Source: Chrysomallon squamiferum
Lineage: Eukaryota; Mollusca; Gastropoda; Neomphalida; Peltospiridae
Reading direction: 5' to 3'
DNA length: 64,000 nt
NCBI GenBank assembly: GCA_012295275.1
Contig: CM022665.1
Coordinates: forward strand, 33,846,022-33,910,021
In this document: positions 29,101 through 64,000 of the stretch, in pieces
Layout: every line of letters begins with the position of its first letter
Numbering within the stretch: position 1 is the stretch's first letter
Notes under the pieces: generated by a model
What the model was told of the DNA's origin: nothing
The model's input: the letters and a program-made list of their open reading frames with translations, nothing else
The model's database searches: none
Translations under genes and position numbers: made by a program

Positions 29101-31089
29101 AGATCTTCTTTCATCACGTCTTCTGTCAGCACGTCTAATATCAGCTCGCCTTTCCAGGGATACAGATCTTCGTTCATCACGTCTTGTGTCAGCACGTCCA
29201 GCATCAGCTCGCCTTTCTATCGTGACAGATCTTCGTTCATCACGTTTTCTGTCAGCACGCCCAGTATCAGCTTGCCTTTCCATCATGACAGATCTTCTTT
29301 CATCACGTCTTCTGTCAGCACGTCTAATATCAGCTCGCCTTTCCAGGGATACAGATCTTCGTTCATCACGTCTTGTGTCAGCACGTCCAGCATCAGCTCG
29401 CCTTTCTATTGTGACAGATCTTCGTTCATCACGTTTTCTGTCAGCACATCCAGTATCAGCTCGCCTTTCCAGGGATACAGATCTTCGTTCATCACGTATA
29501 GTATCAGCTCGCCTTTCCATCGTGACAGATCTTCTTTCATCACGTCTTCTGTCAGCACGTCTAATATCAGCTCGCCTTTCCAGGGATACAGATCTTCGTT
29601 CATCACGTCTTGTGTCAGCACGTCCAGCATCAGCTCGCCTTTCTATCGTGGATACAGATCTTCGTTCATCACGTTTTCTGTCAGCACGTCCAGTATCAGC
29701 CCGCCTTTCCAGGGATACAGATCTTCGTTCATCACGTCTTGTGTCATCACGTATAGTATCTGCTCGCCTTTCCATCGTGACAGATCTTCTTTCATCACGT
29801 CTTGTGTCAGCACGTCCAGTATCAGCTCGTCTTTCCATTGTGATAGATCTTCTTTCATCACGTCTTGTGTCAGCACGTCTAGTATCAGCTCGTTTTTCCA
29901 TCGTGATAGATCTTCTTTCATCACGTCTTGTGTCAGCACGTCCAGTATCAGCCCGCCTTTCCAGGGATACAGATCTTCTTTCATCACGTCTTGTGTCAGC
30001 ACGTCTAGTATCAGCTCGTCTTTCCATCGTGACAGATCTTCGTTCATCACGTCTTGTGTCAGCACGTCCAGCATCAGCTCGCCTTTCCAGGGATACAGAT
30101 CTTCTTTCATCACGTATAGTATCAGCTCGCCTTTCCAGGGATACAGATCTTCGTTCATCACGTCTTGTGTCAGCACGTCTAGTATCAGCTCGTCTTTCCA
30201 TTGTGATAGATGTTCTTTCATCACGTCTAGTATCAGCTCGCCTATCCAGGGATACAGATCTTCTTTCATCACGTCTAGTATCAGCTCGCCTATCCAGGGA
30301 TACAGATCTTCTTTCATCACGTCTAGTATCAGCTCGCCTATCCAGGGATACAGATCTTCTTTCATCACGTCTTGTGTCAGCTCGCCTTTCCATCGTGACA
30401 GATCTTCGTTCATCACGTCTTGTGTCAGCACGTCTAGCATCAGCACGTCTAGCATCAGCTCGCCTTTCCAGGGATACAGATCTTCTTTTATCACGTCTAG
30501 TATCAGCTCGCCTTTCCAGGGATACAGATCTTCTTTCATCACGTATAGTATCAGCTCGCCTTTCCAGGGATGCAGATCTTCGTTCATCACGTCTTGTGTC
30601 AGCACGTCTAGTATCAGCTCGCCTTTCCAGGGATACAGATCTTGTTTCATCACGTTTTGTGTCAGCATGTCTAGGGTCACTTCGTCTTTCCATTGTGATA
30701 GATCTTCGTTCAACACGTCTTGTATTAGCACGTCGAGTATCAGCTTGTCTTTCTGAGGTTAATATCATCTTCGTTACTTCTTGACTTGTGCCTGGTCGAA
30801 TTTTATTAGATTTTGTTTCTTCTTTCTGGGTACAGTTTTTGTCTGTTATGTTGTCTTGCTTGTTTTCCCTGTTTGCTAATTTAAAACTGGCCTGGTCAGA
30901 ATTTGGGGGGTTCATATTTTGTATTGGATCGGGTACTTTTATGAGGTCATCATTAATGGATTCTTTCTCTAAGAAGGAAACAGTTGGTGTCTCGCTGGAT
31001 ATGGGGCTGTGGGTGTGTTCTGGACGTAGTCCTTGTAGTAGAAGTAAAATACATGATACCAATAAGAAAAACGTTGTTGTTTTCCTCAT
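26108..31089 (-). CDS. secreted giant tandem-repeat protein, Arg/Glu/Asp-rich, two coding exons
   Basis: I do not recognise this protein. Coding exon 1 is 26612-31089 (ATG at 31087-31089). It has a strong donor, TTTTG followed by GTAAGTTG, and joins exon 26108-26198, acceptor TTTGCAG. The junction completes a Trp codon in phase and gives about 1,522 residues. Residues 1-20 form a signal peptide (MRKTTTFFLLVSCILLLLQG). A non-repeat region to about residue 112 holds two N-glycosylation sequons (NIT, NCT near 80-87). Residues about 113-1429 are repeats of a 21-residue unit, RRADTRRADTRRDERRSVSLE or variants (SVTME, RADRKRDERRSVTIE, ADIRRADRRR). A unique acidic tail follows, and the last exon adds SLDVSTIS, a short hydrophobic LILGIGAFLA and NKKLAVKVF. 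The repeats offer S-x-E sites (SLE), the motif used by secretory-pathway Fam20C kinases, RRxS-type basic sites, and many RR pairs. A structural or matrix role is conceivable, but function is unknown. Two long frames on the opposite strand lack a leader and are shadows. Confidence 0.8.
26905..30745 (-). repeat. coding minisatellite, 63-bp unit with 189- and 426-bp higher-order repeats
   Basis: The repeat part of the secreted-protein gene. The basic unit is about 63 bp (21 codons). Shorter 48-bp units, lacking one RADTR-type block, are mixed in. Between about 28.1 and 29.7 kb a 426-bp block (two 189-bp triplets plus one 48-bp unit) recurs: identical segments begin at 28365, 28791 and 29406. The last spacing, 615 bp, equals 426 plus one more 189-bp triplet. 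Near 30220-30370 three 57-bp units are almost identical. All unit lengths are multiples of three. Confidence 0.9.
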
Positions 31090-31108
31090 GTCGACTTCGT
31101 TAGTTAGC
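31090..31108 (-). other. 5' UTR part of coding exon 1, with splice acceptor
   Basis: Directly upstream of the ATG on the minus strand, the sequence CTTTTCTTTTGTAG (31109 onward) is a strong acceptor, leaving 19 nt of 5' UTR in this exon. This shows that transcription starts further upstream. Confidence 0.6.
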
Positions 31109-31932
31109 CTACAAAAGAAAAGTTAAATAAAAAGTATTATTTTTATTTTTGCATTTATTAAAACTGTCACCTCTTCTGTTTAACCACTATATTAAAAAGA
31201 TTATACATCTGACATCTGCCTAATAACTATTCTTTAAAAATATATATATATTTATAGCATAAACAAGAAAAGAAAAGAAAAAGAAAGAAAGAAAGAAAAC
31301 TGCAACATGGAAAGCTTATATATAACTGAGTACTTGCAAACAGAAATATGCAAAAAAAGAAAATGATTATTTATATCTTGACTTTAAAGTTTGAGTGCCT
31401 TGTTGAATTCGTTTTCTTTAAATAATCGACAAACAAAATATAAATTAAACTATAATTTGAACATATAATGAAAATAATTGGTTTATTGTTTGCATATAAA
31501 AAAAAGTACTAATTTTTGACTTATTGATGAATATGATAGATGTTCAACATTTTTCTTCGTTCAAAAAATAATAGCCATACAATATGTTAAAAATTTATAA
31601 ATAAAGTAAACTAACAAATAAATAAAATAAGAAATATTGATTCAAGTAAACAACCAAAATAAATGAAAAGTATTAAATTAAGTCAATTAACAAATAACTT
31701 AATATAATTTAAATGAACAATTTCAACATTTGATTATGTAAGTTCTGATTCTCCCGTTTCAAATGGACATTCTGATTTAAATTTGACTTCATATAATAAA
31801 ATAGTAAGTTTTCATAAAATACCCTAGAACTGTACTACTCCGTATATTTCTGAGTTACGTTTCAAGATTCAGCTTACTAAATCTAAAATGATAAACAAAT
31901 ATGATCTAGTATCTATGGCACTTTTTACTCAC
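31109..31932 (-). other. 5' UTR intron of the repeat-protein gene
   Basis: About 820 bp of AT-rich sequence between the candidate non-coding first exon and the coding exon. It includes a GAAA-rich run near 31268-31300. No other gene recognised. Confidence 0.5.
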
Positions 31933-31987
31933 TTTCAAGTAAAAACAGAAAAGCCAAACTCCAAATGTGCCGATTTTCGGTAGTTCT
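31933..31987 (-). other. candidate non-coding first exon of the repeat-protein gene
   Basis: On the minus strand, a transcript starting about 25-30 nt below the TATA box would run to TTACTTGAAA followed by GTGAGTAA, a good splice donor at 31927-31932. Splicing to the acceptor at 31109 gives a short leader. This is inferred from signal spacing only. Confidence 0.5.
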
Positions 31988-32010
31988 AGAATTCTGCGAA
32001 TTTACCGCCT

Positions 32011-32017
32011 TTATATA
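32011..32017 (-). promoter_or_regulatory. TATA box of the repeat-protein gene
   Basis: The minus strand reads GAGTATATAAAGGCGG, a near-consensus TATA box in a locally GC-richer patch, upstream of the candidate first exon. A strong TATA box is common for abundantly expressed, tissue-specific secreted proteins. A second TATA-like string lies near 32042-32050. Confidence 0.55.
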
Positions 32018-32050
32018 CTCAATATCTTGCCCATGTCTCCGCCTATATAC

Positions 32051-32601
32051 ACTGGCAACAAATTAATAATTTCCATTTTCAGCCTTGTCCGATACCTTCC
32101 TTATTTAATCGTCTTAGAAATAAATTGGCTATCAACTTCTACGAGATCATCAAAGAAAGTCTGTCATTTATTATTATCAGACGCATATCGGTTTAAAACT
32201 GCCATCAAGGAAAGCGAATGAGTGACTCAAGTTGGCCAGTTTCGGTTAAAATTCATTTTGTTGTTGGCCATGCTTGAAATTGATAAGGTTTTTACGCCAC
32301 GAAGATGCAGGCGGTTCTTAGACAGGCTGGCGTTTCGTTAAATGGTCAGTTTATTAAATATATTTATGACTCAGATTATGCCACAGTTTGGACATGATAT
32401 TGAAAATAATGTGAACTAGACTATCGGTTTCTGATTTTTGTAATTCACTGACTAAGATGTAGTATTTATCACTGCAGTTCGTGTACAGTGGATAAAACGA
32501 TAGTTCTGCCAATGAGAAAATGCATGGAAAAATCCTGGACATGATAACGTTACGGTGAATGGTTGTTAAAAAAAATAAAATTAATAAATAAATAAATAAA
32601 A

Positions 32602-32650
<49 letters not shown>

Positions 32651-34620
32651 GCAAAATAAAACAAAAACAAAACAAACAAAAAAATCAAAAAGATAAACAT
32701 GTCTGGAGTACTGACAATATTTTTCTAATTACAACGTAAAATGTTTTTCTGTTAAAGATTCTTACAACTTTATTTACTCTTCTTCTTTTATTAATTTATT
32801 TATTCATCTTTATTATTATTATTAATTTTATTTATTTTATTTGTTTTATATATATATATATATATATATAGTTCTTAGATTTAAGCGGCACACAACGCAA
32901 GCGTAAATGCATTCATTATTCAATGCTATATTTAATTCCTCTATTCCTATATTTAGTTTTTTTCCTCTGAAACCATTAGCACCAATGGGTCTAATTTTAA
33001 TCCAGAAGACAATTTTTGTTTATCCAGTGTCGTGGAAAGCGCTTTTTAGCCTGGGAAGATGAATATAAAAAGTCTGTAAGGGTAACCTATGCAGAGGTCC
33101 TATATATTTCTCGTTCTTATCATCATTATTTTTATATAATTATTTATATGAAACGTATGACTGTAATCTAATACGAATTAATATTAAAATGTTTTGAGAT
33201 GTTGTTTAAAAATCATTCATTCATATAATTATCATATCAGGAATATTTGTGTATTTTTATAGTATTTTCACTATTTTCAGGTAAACCAATAACTGACGTA
33301 TAACTTAGAGATGAAGAAATATTGTTTCTGTCTTATTATTTCACCCTGGTCGAAATTTCATGTTTGGGGATCATTTTTGTATTACTGTTCTTTGCTTTTG
33401 ATTTTATACATAATTCGTTTTGTCTTATGTGCAAATAATATGGATTAACTCATTTATTAATTATTTTATTCTAATTTTTGAACATATAAAAATATTTTTA
33501 AAAATCTTAGGATTACGAGGAATAGTAATGAAGAAAAAGTAAACGAATTTTTTTAATGTATCTTGTTCTAATTAAATAAAGTTAGTAAAGAAATAGTAAA
33601 TTCTTAGGAACCATTTTAAAAGTATAATTTATATATGTGAATTAACTCATTCAATCTTCATGCACCCATTTTCTTTTATTCACCAGTTTTAGAAGCACTT
33701 TTCGGAGGAAATATTTTCAAACCTTCAACAAATAAATACAAATGTAATAAATGCAGATGTTCGTATTTATTTGAATATAAAGCATGTCATTAAAGAATAA
33801 ATGAAAAGAAAGAGCACAGAACAAAAACGGACAGGAAAAGACGAAAATAAACAAAAATAATAATAAAATTAAAATATCAATTAATTAATTAATAAGAAGA
33901 TGAAAAAAGAAGACGAAAGACCAAGAAAACAACAACGAAAGAGAAAAAGACATACAAGGAAAAAAAAGAAAGTAAAAACACAAGAAAGATAAATAATAAT
34001 AATAATACAAAATATAAGTAAAAAAAAAAATTAAATTTATTTAATTAAATAATAATAACTAAGAAGAAGAAGAGAGAAGAAAAACAAAACAAACAACAAT
34101 GAGAGAAAGAAAAAAGAAAGGAAAAAGGTTACTGAAATCAGATTTAAAGCAGTAGAAAAGAACGTTCACCTAAACCAGTATTGGTGATACCTCTGTGACA
34201 AAGTGAATCACATTCACAAGCGGTTAGCATTAACTCACTTTATTAAAACACTTTCATGCTTCTTACTCGAGTCAGTATCTACGAAAATCTAATAATTAAT
34301 CTCATCTCGCCATAACAAAAATAGCGTTGGCGTAACAAGATTTTGTCGTAAATGAGTCCAACCGAATGACAGGTGAAAATAAAATCAGTCACATGACGTA
34401 GTTTTTCACTACTGAGTGATCAAATGCACGTTCGAAGATTAAAGTACTTTTCTTCTTCTTTTAAAAAGTAAAATAAAATAAATGGTAATAGTATTCTGAA
34501 TAACTGAAATTCAATTATCCTATTTGAATACATATAAATTAATACCATAAGGATTTATAATTTTCTTAAAATTTTCATTTATTTGCTTAAGAACATATTA
34601 TTTAATTTTATTTCATATAT
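32051..34620. other. intergenic sequence with low-complexity tracts
   Basis: No gene recognised. Holds an AAT run (about 32605-32650), a TA run (about 32849-32872) and an A/purine-rich tract (about 33790-34125). The minus-strand open frame at 32354-32542 is short, without domain or splice support. Confidence 0.4.
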
Positions 34621-34623
34621 ATA

Positions 34624-35886
34624 GGGTAAGGTGGAGTAATTCTGTTCCCCTTTTCCATTCAACCTCATCTACAGCTTCACAGACAAAAGGAAACAACAAA
34701 ATGGAGTGAATAATGTGTAGTATATGTATTTCTGCTTCAGTATGTACAAACTATATACGTAGTGCTTATACTTTTGAAATGGGAACAGGGTTAAAAATTG
34801 TTGTCAGGGGCCAGATTTGCCCCATCAATTCATTTTGTATTTTTGTCCTCAAATTTGTTGTACTGATTATTGCTATGTAATCATTGTCTACTGCTAATAA
34901 CAATTTGTCCTAACCATAATACAAGACAGATTCAAAACTTCAATAAACTAAACTCCTTGACAAATATCACACAAGAATATAATATTTTTAAAGTCCGCAC
35001 CAGCTGGGATTTTGAGGTTTGAAGAAAAGGATCAAGACAATACCAATGTGGGCACAAATCACATCCTTTGAACTCATCAGAATTCATGTCATCATCAACT
35101 CTGCCACAGAGTTCACATTTTTCTTGTGTATCTACTACATCTCTGTCTTCTAGTTCAGGCTCGTCACCACCAACGTAGTTCTGCTGTAACATTCAAACTG
35201 AGTTTTTCCTTTGGTATCTTCTGTTTTTTAGTTTTTATGTTGCTTTTTTTTTTTTTTTTTTTTTTACCTCTCTCACCTTTGCTCTCTCTGCCTTTTCTTC
35301 CTCATTCCTCTTCTTCTGTGCCACTTTGTTCTTCTGTCAATGCCTCGGCATACCTCATCCTCTTGATTTTATTTGAAATTTGACGACGTGCCCCACCAGA
35401 TAGACCATGGACTTTCAACTGATTCAAAAAACTTAAATAAAACTCAGAATGGACTATAGCAATACCAAAACTATTGATTTCACCAGCACATATGGGGGCC
35501 AGAATTGCTCCAAGTGGTGGAATAAAATAAAACACACACACTCCTTGCCTAATTACCACATATTAATCAAGTTACTTCTGCTGAACTTAATAACTGATTT
35601 TATGTTTTACCTGTTTAAAGTTACCACTAATCTTATGTCTATAGAACTAAAAAAAAAAACCAGTCACTTTTGAAAGCTTAAAATGTACTTTTTTTAAAAC
35701 CTTGTTGTTTTCACTACTTTCATGGCCACAATACTCCACGTCTAAATGGCTGATTACCTACATCCTTTGTTCTAATGAGAGATAGGAAGGTTCTATTTAT
35801 ATCAACAAAGTTCCAGAAGCCTGGGCAGAACAGTATAGTTGCTGTCATAACATACCTTGGGGGCCAGAATTACCCCAACCTTACCC
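34624..35886 (-). mobile_element. TA-flanked DNA transposon remnant with PHD-like finger
   Basis: Inverted ends: the left end starts GGGTAAGGTGGAGTAATTCTG and the right end, reverse-complemented, starts GGGTAAGGTTGGGGTAATTC. Both ends are flanked by TATATA, consistent with TA target duplication as in Tc1/mariner and pogo elements. The motif GGGGCCAGAATT..CCC recurs inside near 34809 and 35488, giving subterminal repeats. The minus strand encodes a fragment near 34932-35192 with CELCGR, then GCDLCPHWYC, a PHD-type C-x2-C..C-x2-C-x2-W-Y-C pattern found at the C-terminus of some transposases. Upstream, at about 35302-35559, a basic stretch GGARRQISNKIKRMRYAEAL is followed by an acidic Glu run. 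At 1.26 kb with only these fragments it is non-autonomous. The exact family is uncertain. Confidence 0.7.
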
Positions 35887-37177
35887 TATATATTAATTAA
35901 TATGTATATGCAAATAATGAACGTAATTTTGTGATTGGTATTTTGCACTATGAAGTTTCATCCTGGTATCGGAATCTTTTTTATGCTTATTTACAGCAAA
36001 ACATTTGAACATTTTGAGTTTTTATTGTTGTGTGGTATATGCCGGTTGTTCGCAGTTAATGTAATCAAACCTAAGTAGCCTAATAATTCAGTAAAGTTTT
36101 GAATTATTAATATATATAAATAAATGTTTATTGTCCAACAAGTATTGTTAATAATAATAAATAAATAAATAAAAGGGAATTAAGTACTATGATGGGATTT
36201 TACATTTTTATTATTTGTTTAAATCATGCTAAAAAATCATTTAAACATCAAACTGCAGAGCAAAATATATAATTTCGCTGATAATTGTTTTCTTTCACTA
36301 AGATTCAAAATTCCTTTTTCTTTTTTTCTTTTGATTATATTTGTCAAGAAGCAGGATGTAATTGAGGTTGAGTGGCCGTTCGTGGCGCTTGGATCTATAA
36401 AACTACTTCCCACCAGCACTCCAAAACTACTGTGAACAAAGACAATGATAAATAAATACTATCGTATCTGTGGAATAGTTCGAGTGTGGGAAAAAACAAC
36501 CCAAAAATCAACCTTTTTGCTGATTGGTTTCTGCTCGTTACATCAGAATAGTCCATAACCATATTTTCGGCTAAGTCATTAAGATATGCGTATAATTTTT
36601 CATTAAATTAAACATTTCTTTTTCGAACAAGTCCAAACAGAATTTCTACCCATATTAACTACAAGGAAGGTGTAATTGTATAAAACTAATAGGAACAAAT
36701 TAATGCTGTATGCAACATAAACAAGTAATCTAAAGGAACACATTCAACATGTGAGATTTAAAATTACGTGATCAAATTAATTATATTTTAGGTTTCTGGC
36801 AGGTGAAAATTATTGGAATGGACCTCCAGCCATACACGTTTTGGATGTTTTTCGTCCCAGTCTCCCAAATCCATGAATGTTTTTTTTTTTATCTCCTATT
36901 TTATAGAAAGTAAAGTGAAAATGAACGTAAAATTAAAAATAAATAAATAATTTTGTAACGGAGAAATAGATTTGGTTATGCACACACTACTCAAAACCAA
37001 GATTATTTTAATTCGCCCTGAACTAGTTAGTGGCTTTGTGGATCTGTTCATAACGTCATGATTCATCCATACTTTACTGATATAGTCTAGGTGTCTGTGA
37101 TAGGCAATATAATTTAAATATTATGAAAACAAAATAGAAGACAGAAGATGTTTTAAATTTTATTTCAAAGTAAAGGC
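35887..37177. other. intergenic sequence between transposon and alpha-actinin
   Basis: AT-rich with no recognised gene. Short frames on both strands near 36226-36435 overlap each other and have no domain. Confidence 0.4.
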
Positions 37178-40100
37178 TTTATTTGGTTAACTAAATTAGC
37201 AGAGACATGATATAAAGAGTTTAGTTATTTATTAAGCAGATGTTAACAGTAGCCGGGCAGCAGCTCACAAATAACAAAAGAAAATCTATTATAAAAAGTC
37301 CATAATACAGCATCACACATGGACTATGTGTTTTTGATTTCAACATATCTAGAGTAATATCATAAGAAAGGTATCAACAAGAATTAGAAAAAAATAATAA
37401 TAAAGGAAACAAATATATAATAATAATATTAATAAAACTTTCTAAATTACTACAGTAAACAACTTTAGAACTTATTTTTAACTTTTATTATTTTTTATTT
37501 GTTAAAGTACCAAATAGCTAGAGGTTAAAAACTTACCCAAGCAATGAATAGAAAAAAGTAAAAAGAAAAAATTAAAAATTAAAAAAGAGAGAAAAACTTC
37601 CCGGCTTATATTATTACATTCATCTGATACCATATCAAATATGTTATTTGATGTTTAATAGTTGTTTCACTAAATTGCCAATATATAATGTTTTGCAACT
37701 TGTGATGCTTGTAAGATGACATTAACATAATTAATTAGTTTGTAACAAGTGATACTCACTACTGATTGGTTAGATCAAAGATACAGAGCATTAATTACTA
37801 TACTGAATATTAATTGGTTATGTTGATTTATAGTAACTAGGAATACACAAAATCATATGAAAGGAAGCAATGGCAGTTTCTCTGCTTTTCTAGACTATAC
37901 AAAATACATACATTTGTAAAACCTTATATTTCATTACATTATTACCATTTTAATATAAAATACATATTTTTAAATACAATTTTTTTTTTTTTTGTTTTTT
38001 TTGTTTTTTGTTTTGTTTTGTTTTTTAATTTTTTTTTTTTTAATAATGTTATTACCATTTTAATATAAAATACTAATGCTTTTAATACATACATTCTTCT
38101 TTTTTTTCTCTTAAATAAACCATACTACCTTCTAAGCATTAAAAATTAATGCAAGTTCACAAGTATTTTTTTTTTTTAAATCACAAAAAAACACCAAAAA
38201 AAACCACACCACACACCCTCAAACCTGAAAATCAACACATTTTTGAAGCATTAGACAGAAAAAAAATATCTGCCTGCAGTAAAGATGACTTCTGTTTTCT
38301 AAATGTGCATCATCTCTCCATTATGTTATCAGACACATCATACCAGGCAAATGCTGTGTCGGATAACATAAGAACTTAACAAAGCTACCTAATTCAGAAT
38401 TACATTCATTTCTGATATGTAGGGAGCAATTTGGAGCACTTACAGAGGGCTTTTTTTTTCTCTTTATGTATTTTATTTTATTTTTTTTATTATTATTTTT
38501 TTTTTTTTTTGGGGGGTACTTGTTCAGTGTAATGGTATAAAAATATTTTATGCTCACCATTTACAAAAAAATGTTGCATTTTTAAAAATTATTTGTCAAA
38601 AAATACAAAAACATTGTACAAAAAACACAGCACACTACAAGTCTTAAGAATATCAAACAGTATGACAATGAGGGTAAAAAAAAATAATAAAATAAAATAA
38701 AATTACATAAAAATAAAAATCATGTTACTATTTGAATGGATTAAATTCTTAGCAGCTGCCTTGATTTTCATTTCTGTATGCATAAATGACAAGTTAACTT
38801 CAAACAGCACAGTGTAAATGATGGTGTATTTTGATAATCTGCAACTCTTTTTTTTCTAAAAAATAATTTAAAAAATAAAAATATAATAAAGAAAAGAGAA
38901 AGCCACAAACATAAGTGAACACTCACAATTACCATCCAGTGGATACAAAGATAAAAAAAATGAAAAATCTAGAAAACACAGGTTTTGTCAAACAAAGCAA
39001 TCAAAAGGCTGTCTGTCCTGCAGCTACTGAAAAAATTAAACAAACAATAAGAAAGAAAGAAGAAAAGGTGGGCCATGGACTAACTAAAATAAATAAAAAA
39101 AGAAGAACATATTCCAAGTATTTCAGCAAAATGAATCCAAAATCAATCAATTAAATAAATAATCATTACTAGACACAGCTGTAGTAACAAGATCAAGCGA
39201 TAACATTATTACAACATCCCCACAACATAACAAACTAGACCAAACTGCCTATATTATAATAACTGTATACCAGCTGAAACCAAAACCCATACTCATACAA
39301 CAAACTTTTTACTGTCAAATTATCTCCAACATCATAGATGCACATTATGTAAATATTTTCTATTTACGATTCTGATTATTATTTTTAAAATTTAACATTA
39401 ATAGCATTTTAACTGCATAATTTGAAACTACATTTGAAACAAATAAACAAGATTTTCCAAAGCCTATTATCAATCTTTGTCCATAATAATAATATATTAT
39501 AAAAAATGAAGTAAAGTGGTAAATTGAATATTTCAAAAATCTAGCCCACCATTTATCCATGATCTTGAAAACCTAACTGAAATCTTATCTTGTTAGCAAA
39601 ACAAAGTTCATCGGCCAAGTTGTTGCAAAGCAAAAGAAATATTGGAAAAGAAAAATTTATTAGAATTTCACACAGACATATTTTAAATTTTCATTTCAAT
39701 ATATGTAACAGCACATTTGGTTTACTTTTATGTTTTTTTAAATTTTGACATAAAAACGAAAAAAAAAATACAAAATACTTCCAAACATTCTCATAAATGC
39801 TTATTATAGCATCTAAATATATAAATGTTGAGCTTATTACAAAGCATTAAATAGTTTAATTTATTTTCAAGGAAAAGATAACATCAGCTCAGTAGATCAT
39901 GTCCAAAGAGCACCAAACATCTATTGGGATATAACGACTCTTCATGTCTAGACTACTCTTATTTCAACAACACAGTGAATGGTATAGATTTTAATGCAAG
40001 GCAGTTTCTAGTTTAAATACACTGCTTTAGAAGGAGAAATAGTAAATTCATTACCTTTATATATGTATTTAAAAAAAAAAAAATTAATTTTTAAAAATTT

Positions 40101-40200
40101 ATGTCAGACTCCTTCCATTTGAGACAATCCCATAAACATGAAGGTCAAATTGTAATCATCTATGATGCACTAGTTAGAGTAGATTCCTCTTTACATTCAT
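37178..40200 (-). other. probable alpha-actinin 3' UTR
   Basis: Follows the alpha-actinin stop codon on the minus strand with no other gene. Several TTTATT hexamers (AATAAA on the minus strand) occur, the one at 37178-37183 being a possible distal signal. Homopolymer-rich patches lie at 37980-38045 and 38450-38515. The extent of the UTR is a guess. Confidence 0.35.

Positions 40201-64000
<23,800 letters not shown>

Noticed and set aside
27964-30756. Long plus-strand frames (about 930 and 879 codons) opposite the repeat-protein gene
   Set aside because: They lie wholly inside the repeats, with no leader, no unique termini and no promoter. The minus-strand frame has signal peptide, splice sites and unique ends.
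31967-32221. 84-codon plus-strand open frame over the promoter region
   Set aside because: It overlaps the minus-strand TATA box and first exon and has no protein features.

Overview
The window is animal nuclear DNA: AT-rich, with long introns, canonical GT-AG splice sites, and mobile elements of several classes. The two conserved genes are ordinary metazoan housekeeping or cytoskeletal genes. The type of LINE fragment present, the large CpG-rich tandem array inside mobile-element flanks, and an oversized secreted repeat protein suggest a lophotrochozoan, most likely a mollusc. That placement is an inference; nothing here fixes the species.

Layout. (1) 2.4-6.3 kb, minus strand: nine of the ten expected coding exons of a 20S proteasome alpha-7 subunit (PSMA3), intact except that the short first exon was not found. 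(2) 7.1-9.9 kb: a heavily decayed plus-strand coding region, probably an old transposon gene. (3) 11.5-21.2 kb: about 57 head-to-tail copies of a 169-bp CpG-rich satellite. It is followed by a 5'-truncated LINE fragment, and the whole block is bracketed by two halves of a dispersed repeat whose other copy, without the satellite, lies at 56.1-56.9 kb. (4) 22.8-24.8 kb: an orphan broken exon (minus strand) and an intron-containing phytanoyl-CoA dioxygenase family pseudogene (plus strand). (5) 26.1-32.0 kb, minus strand: an unfamiliar gene with TATA box, non-coding first exon, signal peptide, about 1,300 residues of Arg/Glu/Asp-rich tandem repeats (basic unit 21 aa, higher-order units of 63 and 142 aa) and a separate 3' coding exon. 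This is the most novel item in the window. (6) 34.6-35.9 kb: a TA-flanked DNA transposon with a PHD-like zinc-finger remnant. (7) 40.2 kb to beyond the right edge, minus strand: alpha-actinin from late CH1/CH2 through four spectrin repeats to the EF-hands. Only the N-terminal roughly 115 residues lie outside the window.

The alpha-actinin gene has several noteworthy points. It has a pair of equal-length, same-phase homologous exons that look mutually exclusive, a candidate 18-nt microexon at a linker between spectrin repeats, and one exon with an apparent 2-nt deletion. It also carries a nearly complete but inactivated hAT transposon with a perfect 8-bp target duplication inside one intron. 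The remaining space is AT-rich intron or intergenic sequence with many microsatellites and homopolymers. No tRNA, rRNA or CRISPR-like structure was seen.
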